NCBI GenBank assembly: GCA_023423715.1
Contig: JAFAFC010000017.1
Span: 1-10,087, forward strand
DNA from: Bacteroidota bacterium
GTDB lineage: Bacteria; Bacteroidota; Bacteroidia; Flavobacteriales; Weeksellaceae
Reading direction: 5' to 3'
Length of the DNA stretch: 10,087 bases
The translations under genes and the position numbers were made by a program. The first letter of the stretch is position 1. The number at the start of each line of letters is the position of its first letter. Below, one piece after another: positions 1 to 4,858 of the stretch. The notes beneath the pieces are model-generated. The model had not been told where the DNA came from. It saw only the letters and a program-made list of their open reading frames with translations, and did no database searches.

Positions 1-1
1 T

Positions 2-113
<112 letters not shown>

Positions 114-116
114 TAA

Positions 117-1610
117 GGAACGACTAACTATATTACTGTTATTGATCCGTCATTAACTAACGGTTTTTCTTTTGATAGAGGAATTGTTTATCCAGGGGAA
201 AATGTACAGTTTACTAATCTTAGCGCTGGATATCCACTCCCAAATAAATGGGAATGGACCATTACTCCTAATACTCCGGGTGCTTTTGAGTTTTTACAAA
301 ACACGTCACTTTCTTCAGAACACCTTAATGTTAAGTTCTTAAAAGGTGGAAGATATAGTGTGTCCTTACAAACTACTTCTGCTTTTGGTGAAAAATTAGA
401 GTCAAAACCAAATATTATTAATGTTTTTGCCAATACTAATCCTCCGAAGGCAACAACTGCCGTGAATAATGGGGGTTCAGTTTCACTTGCTTGGGCAAAA
501 CCTGAAGCTGGAACTCCGTACGCTTACATTAATGAAATGTTCACTGCAACAGCTTTTCCTCCAACTGGATGGCAAGTACTTGATGCAAATAAAGATGGAA
601 ATACATGGAAGAGGTATACACTAAGTGGAGATGGTATAGCAGGAGTTTATTCTAGAAGCACGACAGTCACTCAAGGAGTACAAACTGACGATTACTTAAT
701 TAGTCCTGTTGTTAATCCTCCAACTATATATACAGAATTAACTTTTAAATCGCCTTACGGGACGCCAGGAAAACCTGATAACCTAAAAATTTATGCCGTA
801 AAAACAAAAGTAAATACAGCATTAACTGCAGACCAGGTAAAAGCAGGAACATTAATTTTTGATGGTCCAATTTACGAGAGTGGACAAGAGTTTTATAAGG
901 TTGATTTATCTACTGTGATTGATGGAAATCCTTTCCGTCTGGCATTTTATAGTAATAATTTTGACCGAAATATGGCTTCTCTTGATAATATCAGGTTGAG
1001 TACTCCTGGTTTCTTCGTAGAAAATGAAGAAAAAATAGCTAATACTGACGAAAATATTGTATTAAATCATGTAAGACCTGATTCGAATGAATTGATGAAC
1101 GATGCAAGTACTAAACCAGCTTGGCCACAAATTACAACGGGACCTTCAAATGCAATAACTGCTTACGAAGTTTTACGAGATGGAAACACCTTAACTACTT
1201 TAACATCATCTGACATGGTTTATGTAGATAATACAATTTCATCACCAGGTAACTATTGCTATGAAATAGTTGCAGTTTATGACGGAGTAAACAAATCAAC
1301 TCCTTCTACATCTGCATGTGTACAAGTAGATACAGTTCTTAGTACAGTAGATATGAAGAAGTTTGGTAATGTAGCTGCATTCCCGAATCCAGTGGTTGAT
1401 AAAGTGAAAGTGAAATTCGCACAATCTTTCTCTGGAAAAGCAGATGTAGAAATCTACAGCGCAGATGGAAAAAAAGTATCGCAAGTTTCGTTAACTGAAC
1501 GTGAACTAGCTGATCAAGGAACTGACATGTCAAAACTTTCTTCAGGAATGTATGTATTAATTGTTAAAACTAACGGTAAATCATACTCAACGAAAGTAAT
1601 TAAGAAATAA
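117..1610 (+). CDS. T9SS-secreted multidomain adhesin/protease C-terminal part (PKD, split Fn3, choice-of-anchor J, sorting domain), 5' incomplete
   Basis: C-terminal 497 residues of a protein delivered to the cell surface or medium by type IX secretion. Counting from the Gly codon at 117: residues 1-8 (GTTNYITV) look like the last strand of a preceding PKD domain; about 15-104 form a PKD domain; 108-134 resemble the first strands of a fibronectin III domain (VSLAWAKPEAG); about 139-297 are a choice-of-anchor J / cleaved adhesin domain (FPPTGW, DANKDGNTW, DDYLISP, LDNIRL); 343-404 supply the remaining Fn3 strands (AYEVLRDGN, YCYEIVAVYDG); about 417-497 are the type A sorting domain (FPNPV near its start, SGMYVL and a KVIKK end). 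No ATG lies between 117 and 360, and the GTG at 360 falls inside the PKD domain, so it is not the true start. An in-frame TAA sits at 114-116. The enzymatic N-terminus, if there was one, is not here. In gingipains and HagA the same order of domains binds haem or matrix proteins; a peptidase N-terminus is possible but unseen. Confidence 0.85.
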   Translation, partial: GTTNYITVIDPSLTNGFSFDRGIVYPGENVQFTNLSAGYPLPNKWEWTITPNTPGAFEFLQNTSLSSEHLNVKFLKGGRYSVSLQTTSAFGEKLESKPNIINVFANTNPPKATTAVNNGGSVSLAWAKPEAGTPYAYINEMFTATAFPPTGWQVLDANKDGNTWKRYTLSGDGIAGVYSRSTTVTQGVQTDDYLISPVVNPPTIYTELTFKSPYGTPGKPDNLKIYAVKTKVNTALTADQVKAGTLIFDGPIYESGQEFYKVDLSTVIDGNPFRLAFYSNNFDRNMASLDNIRLSTPGFFVENEEKIANTDENIVLNHVRPDSNELMNDASTKPAWPQITTGPSNAITAYEVLRDGNTLTTLTSSDMVYVDNTISSPGNYCYEIVAVYDGVNKSTPSTSACVQVDTVLSTVDMKKFGNVAAFPNPVVDKVKVKFAQSFSGKADVEIYSADGKKVSQVSLTERELADQGTDMSKLSSGMYVLIVKTNGKSYSTKVIKK

Positions 1611-1631
1611 ATTTTAGTTTCATTTTTAACT

Positions 1632-1658
1632 AAGCCCTCATTTTTTGAGGGCTTTTTT
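1632..1658 (+). terminator. Rho-independent terminator of the T9SS gene
   Basis: A perfect 9-bp stem AAGCCCTCA / TGAGGGCTT (1632-1640 with 1646-1654) closes a five-T loop and runs into a T tract ending at 1658. It lies 21 nt after the TAA stop. Confidence 0.92.
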
Positions 1659-1703
1659 ATTATCATTTCCCCAATTTTTCACGATTAAATTAGAGAAAGG
1701 CTA

Positions 1704-1739
1704 AGCTTTCTTGATTTTCATTTAAAGAAAGCTATTTTT
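1704..1739 (+). terminator. Second hairpin with short T run, possible backup terminator
   Basis: Arms AGCTTTCTT (1704-1712) and AAGAAAGCT (1725-1733) are perfectly complementary over 9 bp around a 12-nt loop, followed by A and five Ts. The stem is AT-rich, so termination would be weaker than at the upstream hairpin. It could also be a degenerate intergenic repeat. Confidence 0.4.
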
Positions 1740-1743
1740 AATC

Positions 1744-1797
1744 ACTGAAAATTCCATTTAATTGAAAGTTTGAAAATATAAATAACTGATTTTCAGT
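1744..1797. repeat. Inverted repeat with 9-bp arms
   Basis: ACTGAAAAT (1744-1752) is exactly complementary to ATTTTCAGT (1789-1797), separated by 36 AT-rich bases. It lies just upstream of the candidate promoter, so it could be an operator-like dyad, but arms of this composition also arise by chance in AT-rich DNA. Confidence 0.3.
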
Positions 1798-1806
1798 ACT
1801 TTTTAT

Positions 1807-1837
1807 TTGGTTTGATACATTATATTGGTTATGTTTG
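1807..1837 (+). promoter_or_regulatory. Candidate Bacteroidota sigma-A promoter (TTG / TAnnTTTG)
   Basis: TATGTTTG at 1830-1837 matches the -7 consensus TAnnTTTG in full, with a TTG at 1807-1809, 20 nt upstream and within the usual spacing. Transcription would begin near 1842-1845, giving a leader of about 280 nt before the GreA-like gene at 2122, or a separate small RNA. The motif is short, so a chance match in AT-rich DNA cannot be excluded. Confidence 0.45.
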
Positions 1838-1939
1838 TCATTCAAATACGAAAAAATGCGACATTATTTTGATGGCTTATCACCCAACGATTCTCCAAAG
1901 GCTCTGCTTTCTGGGAATCTGTCGTATTTGTTAGATGAC
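1837..1939 (+). repeat. Long imperfect inverted repeat with nested hairpin
   Basis: Outer arms: GTCAT plus CAAATACGA (1837-1841, 1843-1851) pair with TCGTATTTG plus ATGAC (1922-1930, 1935-1939), interrupted by T on the left and TTAG on the right. Inside, GATTC-T-CC-AAAG (1889-1900) pairs with CTTT-CT-GG-GAATC (1907-1919) around a 6-nt loop. The arms are richer in GC than the rest of the gap. It could be an RNA element in the leader of the downstream gene or a palindromic intergenic repeat; I cannot tell which from one copy. Confidence 0.5.
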
Positions 1940-1972
1940 ATCTTTCTTCAAGATTCCAAAGAGTTTATCTCA

Positions 1973-2001
1973 ATCGCCCTGCTTTAAGTTGTAGCGGGGA
2001 T
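1973..2001 (+). other. Hairpin with two single-base bulges
   Basis: ATC-g-CCC-t-GCT (1973-1983) pairs with AGC-GGG-GAT (1993-2001) around the 9-nt loop 1984-1992, giving nine pairs, most of them G-C. No T run follows, so it is not a terminator. It sits between the long inverted repeat and the hairpin closest to the start codon at 2122. Confidence 0.4.
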
Positions 2002-2047
2002 ATTTCAAAAACAATTTTCAATTCATACGATTTCACAAGAATAGGTG

Positions 2048-2096
2048 ATTGCTTTCTGCTATCGCAAATTTCTTGCGAAGTCTCAAATAAAGCGAT
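2048..2096 (+). other. Two-tier hairpin just upstream of the GreA-like gene
   Basis: An outer stem ATTGCTTT / AAAGCGAT (2048-2055 with 2089-2096, one G-U pair) encloses a perfect 6-bp stem TCGCAA / TTGCGA (2062-2067 with 2073-2078) with a 5-nt loop. It ends 25 nt before the ATG at 2122, close enough to affect translation initiation if transcribed. The competing pair TATCGC (2060-2065) with GCGATA (2092-2097) would exclude the inner stem. Confidence 0.45.
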
Positions 2097-2121
2097 ATAA
2101 ATAACATTAAAATTTTATAAA

Positions 2122-2505
2122 ATGGAAGATCAAATTATTGTAACAACAGGTATTTACGACGTTATTAAAGATCATTTAAGAAGAAAAAGAACGACGATTC
2201 AGGAAGAAGAAATTCTTTTAAATCAATTGAAAAATGCAAAACAAGTTCTAAGAAAAGAGCTTCCTGAGGATATTGTAACCGTAAACAGAAAAGTGTTGAT
2301 TAAAGATCATGCGACGAATGAAGAAGAAGAATATATTTTCGTTTCTACAAATCGTGCAAAACCTAAGAAAAACAAATATTCTATCCTTTCTAACATGGCG
2401 CTTGCTACTGTAGGAATGCCTGTAGGTTCTGTTATTGAATGGCCGTTCCCAGAAGGAGAAAAGAAAATTGAAATTCTGAAAGTTGAACCTTTCGAACAGC
2501 TTTAA
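2122..2505 (+). CDS. GreA/GreB C-terminal domain protein, Rnk-like (127 aa)
   Basis: Probable RNA polymerase-binding regulator, cytoplasmic. Residues about 47-123 form the FKBP-like C-terminal domain shared by GreA, GreB and Rnk: LPEDIVTVNRKVLI resembles the equivalent strand of E. coli Rnk, followed by EEEEYIFV, then ALATVGMPVGSVIEWPFP, the turn used for polymerase contact in this family, and the closing strand KKIEILKVEPF. The N-terminal arm (about residues 12-46, rich in E, K, L) is about half as long as the GreA coiled coil, so the acidic tip that reaches the polymerase active site to stimulate transcript cleavage is probably missing. That argues for an Rnk-like or competitor role rather than true GreA activity. 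The start is the first ATG, preceded by an A-rich leader without Shine-Dalgarno, as is usual in this phylum. It is monocistronic, between a structured leader and its own terminator. The precise role in Bacteroidota is unknown to me. Confidence 0.85.
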   Translation: MEDQIIVTTGIYDVIKDHLRRKRTTIQEEEILLNQLKNAKQVLRKELPEDIVTVNRKVLIKDHATNEEEEYIFVSTNRAKPKKNKYSILSNMALATVGMPVGSVIEWPFPEGEKKIEILKVEPFEQL

Positions 2506-2512
2506 AAATACT

Positions 2513-2541
2513 AATCCCGAATTTGATTCGGGATTTTTTTT
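2513..2541 (+). terminator. Rho-independent terminator of the GreA-like gene
   Basis: A perfect 10-bp stem AATCCCGAAT / ATTCGGGATT (2513-2522 with 2526-2535) has a 3-nt loop and runs directly into eight Ts. It begins 8 nt after the stop codon. Confidence 0.93.
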
Positions 2542-2642
2542 ATTTCTAATATCAATTGAGAATTGAACTGTAATGGATAAATTCTATGAAATCTGTAACA
2601 TTTTCGATAAAAATGCGACTTATGGCGCAAAGATTTTAGTTT

Positions 2643-4226
2643 ATGAAAAGAATAGTATTTAGTTTGGCTTTGTTAGCTTCTGTAGCTAATTTTCAAGCAC
2701 AAAATAAAGTTGAAGTTAAAACCGATTCTACATTCTTGAAAAACTGGATGCATTCTGATTTTGAAGCAACCGGTGTTTATGGGGTAAATACCTTAAAAGC
2801 GAAAGAATTTTTAAAAGAACACAACAGAAAACCGAACAATATTGTTGTAGGCGTTTTGGATAGTGGTGTGGAGTATTTCCACGAAGATCTGAAAAACGTA
2901 ATGTGGGTAAATCCTAAAGAAAAAGGAGATGACAAGAAAGACAATGATAAAAATGGTTTCGTTGATGATATCCACGGTTGGAACTTTGTTACAGACAAAA
3001 ACGGAAATAACTATTCAGAAGATTCGTATGAGTTGACACGACAGTTTGCAAAACTTCACCGATTTTTTCAGACTTCTTCTAAATCTAGCAATCCAAAAGA
3101 ATATCAACGTTATTTGACTCTTGCCAATGAGTTTTATCCAACAAGATCAAAGTTTGAATTGAATAAAGCCGTTGCTCAAGCTCGTTTGGATTATATGACG
3201 CCACGTTTAAATGCGTTAAATTCTGTTGCAGGTGATGTCGTTGCTTCAAAAGCGGCTTTGGCAACATTGAATACCGATAATGCGATGGCATTAGAAGGTT
3301 TGCAGATTTTCAATGATATGAATGAAAAGGATTATCAGGGAAAGAAAGTTTCGCAAATAACAAAATCGTATTTGAGTCGATTAGAAGCTCAAATTAAAGG
3401 TGCTGAGAATTCATTGAAATACAGCTATAATGTTGATTACAATCCACAAGAAGGAATTGGTAAGAAGTACGGAAACAGTGATGTTAATGGATTGGCTTCT
3501 TTCCACGGAACGCACGTTTCTGGTATCATTGGTGCCGAATGGGATAATGGAAAAGGTATGATGGGAACTGGTGGAGGTTCTAACGTTAAAATTATGGGAG
3601 TACGTGTTGTTCCTGATGGTGACGAACATGACCAAGATGTTGCTAATGGAATCCGTTATGCGGTTGACAATGGTGCGAAAATCTTAAACATGTCTTTCGG
3701 GAAATTGGTAGATGATAATTCACCTTTGGTGATGGATGCCTTCAAATATGCGGAATCTAAAAATGTATTAATCGTAAAAGCGGCAGGAAATAACAGTTTA
3801 GATGTTGATCAAACTACATTGTATCCAGTGACTTTGGTTAATGGAAAACAATACAGTCCGACAACGATTACAGTTGGAGCAAGTACAAGAAAACCAGAAA
3901 ATTTAAGAGCTCGATTCTCGAATTGGGGGAAAGCTGCAGTAGATGTTTTTGGGCCAGGAACTGAAATTTATTCAACAGCGCCAGGAACAACGAAATATCA
4001 GTTTGCACAAGGAACTTCAATGGCTTCGCCGGCTGTGGCTGGAGTTGCTGCGTTAGTTTGGTCGCATTACCCAAAATTAACTGCAAAAGATATCAAGCAA
4101 ATTTTGATTGAAACAGTAAATAAAAACGATCAATTAAAAGATTTTGCCGTTTCTGGTGGCGTAGTAGATTCGTACAAAGCGGTTCAAAAAGCTGAAGAAA
4201 TATACAAACAAAGAAAATTAAAATAG
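2643..4226 (+). CDS. Exported S8 family serine peptidase (subtilase) with large Asp-His insert
   Basis: Secreted endopeptidase of the subtilisin family, 527 aa. A signal peptide (MKRIVFSLALLASVANFQA, cleavage about residue 19) precedes the catalytic domain. The triad is intact: Asp73 in VGVLDSGV, His288 in FHGTHVSGI, Ser459 in GTSMASP; Asn383 in AAGNNS supplies the oxyanion hole. A DNDKNGFVDD segment near residue 100 matches the calcium-loop-like motif common in these enzymes, followed by HGWNF. About 214 residues separate Asp and His, against about 31 in subtilisin BPN'; residues about 121-270 of that gap are rich in A, K, L and Q and look helical, so this is an inserted subdomain. No inhibitor-I9-like propeptide and no T9SS sorting domain are visible: the chain ends YKQRKLK soon after the catalytic core, so it is probably periplasmic or envelope-bound. 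The start is the ATG that gives a complete signal peptide. It is preceded by a terminator and faces mgsA across a shared hairpin. Confidence 0.95.
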   Translation: MKRIVFSLALLASVANFQAQNKVEVKTDSTFLKNWMHSDFEATGVYGVNTLKAKEFLKEHNRKPNNIVVGVLDSGVEYFHEDLKNVMWVNPKEKGDDKKDNDKNGFVDDIHGWNFVTDKNGNNYSEDSYELTRQFAKLHRFFQTSSKSSNPKEYQRYLTLANEFYPTRSKFELNKAVAQARLDYMTPRLNALNSVAGDVVASKAALATLNTDNAMALEGLQIFNDMNEKDYQGKKVSQITKSYLSRLEAQIKGAENSLKYSYNVDYNPQEGIGKKYGNSDVNGLASFHGTHVSGIIGAEWDNGKGMMGTGGGSNVKIMGVRVVPDGDEHDQDVANGIRYAVDNGAKILNMSFGKLVDDNSPLVMDAFKYAESKNVLIVKAAGNNSLDVDQTTLYPVTLVNGKQYSPTTITVGASTRKPENLRARFSNWGKAAVDVFGPGTEIYSTAPGTTKYQFAQGTSMASPAVAGVAALVWSHYPKLTAKDIKQILIETVNKNDQLKDFAVSGGVVDSYKAVQKAEEIYKQRKLK

Positions 4227-4269
4227 AAACTAATTTGTATTTGTTATAGCGTTTTTTAAGCGCAAAATT

Positions 4270-4333
4270 TGAGAATCAGATTCAGAAAGTTGGTTTTAGC
4301 CAAATTTCAAAAGAATCTGATTCTCATTTTTTT
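4270..4333. terminator. Long terminator hairpin between convergent genes
   Basis: TGAGAATCAGATTC (4270-4283) pairs perfectly with GAATCTGATTCTCA (4313-4326): 14 bp. The 29-nt loop contains a small TTGG/CCAA stem (4290-4293 with 4300-4303). Seven Ts follow on the plus strand (4327-4333), so it should terminate the S8 gene efficiently. On the minus strand it begins 5 nt after the mgsA stop, but the run of Ts there is short, so termination in that direction may be weaker. Confidence 0.88.
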
Positions 4334-4781
4334 ATTTCTCAATTCTCCGATTTAAATACTCTGAATAATCAGTACTTTCTTTCGAATAGTCAATGTCCAT
4401 CAAAGGCGAAGAAATCACGAAATCTGCCGTGGATGGATCACTGGCAATCACAATATTCCAAACCACACATAAACGTAGAAAAGCCTTAACATCTGAATCA
4501 TGAGGTTGCGCTTCCATTGGATCCCAAAAGAAAATCACGACATCAATTTTTCCTTCAGCAATCAGAGCGCCCAGTTGTTGGTCACCTCCCAAAGGTCCAC
4601 TCATCACGCGTTTTACTTCAACACCAATTTCATTTTCGATAAGTTTTCCCGTTGTTCCTGTAGCAATTAATTGATGCTGAGAAAGTACGGCTTTATGCTT
4701 TTTTACCCATCGTAAAAGCTCGTCTTTTTTGTGATCGTGAGCTACTAAAGCAATCGTTTTTAATTTTGGAATGATGTTCAT
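4332..4781 (-). CDS. mgsA: Methylglyoxal synthase
   Basis: Cytoplasmic lyase converting dihydroxyacetone phosphate to methylglyoxal and inorganic phosphate, the first step of the methylglyoxal bypass of lower glycolysis. The 149 residues match the usual family length (152 in E. coli) and align with a constant offset of four. Key residues are present: the ALVAHDH segment (His15, Asp16), ATGTTG phosphate-binding loop (40-45), SGPLGGDQQ with the catalytic Asp67 (E. coli Asp71), FFWDP, and PHDSDVKA with His94 and Asp97 (E. coli His98 and Asp101). The family is typically inhibited by phosphate, tying flux to phosphate starvation; I infer the same here. The ATG start is preceded by AAATAACAAAA with no Shine-Dalgarno. 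It lies 77 nt downstream of the GH92 mannosidase on the same strand with no obvious terminator between, so the two could be co-transcribed; a separate promoter is equally possible. Confidence 0.97.
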   Translation of the reverse strand: MNIIPKLKTIALVAHDHKKDELLRWVKKHKAVLSQHQLIATGTTGKLIENEIGVEVKRVMSGPLGGDQQLGALIAEGKIDVVIFFWDPMEAQPHDSDVKAFLRLCVVWNIVIASDPSTADFVISSPLMDIDYSKESTDYSEYLNRRIEK

Positions 4782-4820
4782 TTTTGTTATTTGAAAATTT
4801 AATTGCGTAATTTTTCCTCG

Positions 4821-4850
4821 GTGTCATTTCGACATTAGGAGAAATCTCAA
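4821..4850 (+). repeat. Probable copy of a flavobacterial intergenic repeat
   Basis: The segment TGTCATTTCGACATTAGG followed by AGAAATCTC (to 4848) resembles, from memory, a short dispersed element of the form TGTCATTTCGAC...GGAGAAATCTC seen between genes in many Flavobacterium and Chryseobacterium genomes. It sits in the 77-nt gap between the GH92 gene and mgsA. Only one clear copy lies in the window, so the repeat status is recalled and not shown here. Confidence 0.4.
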
Positions 4851-4858
4851 GTAGACAA

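Noticed and set aside
360..362. GTG at 360 as the start of the T9SS protein
   Set aside because: The frame is open 81 codons further upstream and the preceding sequence is clearly the first half of the same PKD domain; no signal peptide follows the GTG.
1864..1941. 25-codon minus-strand frame (MSSNKYDRFPESRAFGE...) preceded by a purine-rich stretch
   Set aside because: It lies almost entirely within the inverted repeat 1837-1939, whose complementarity explains the lack of stops better than coding does.
1660..2121. tRNA, CRISPR array or insertion sequence in the gene-free stretch
   Set aside because: No cloverleaf with a T-loop GTTCRA motif, no regularly spaced direct repeats and no transposase remnants were found; only hairpins and inverted repeats.
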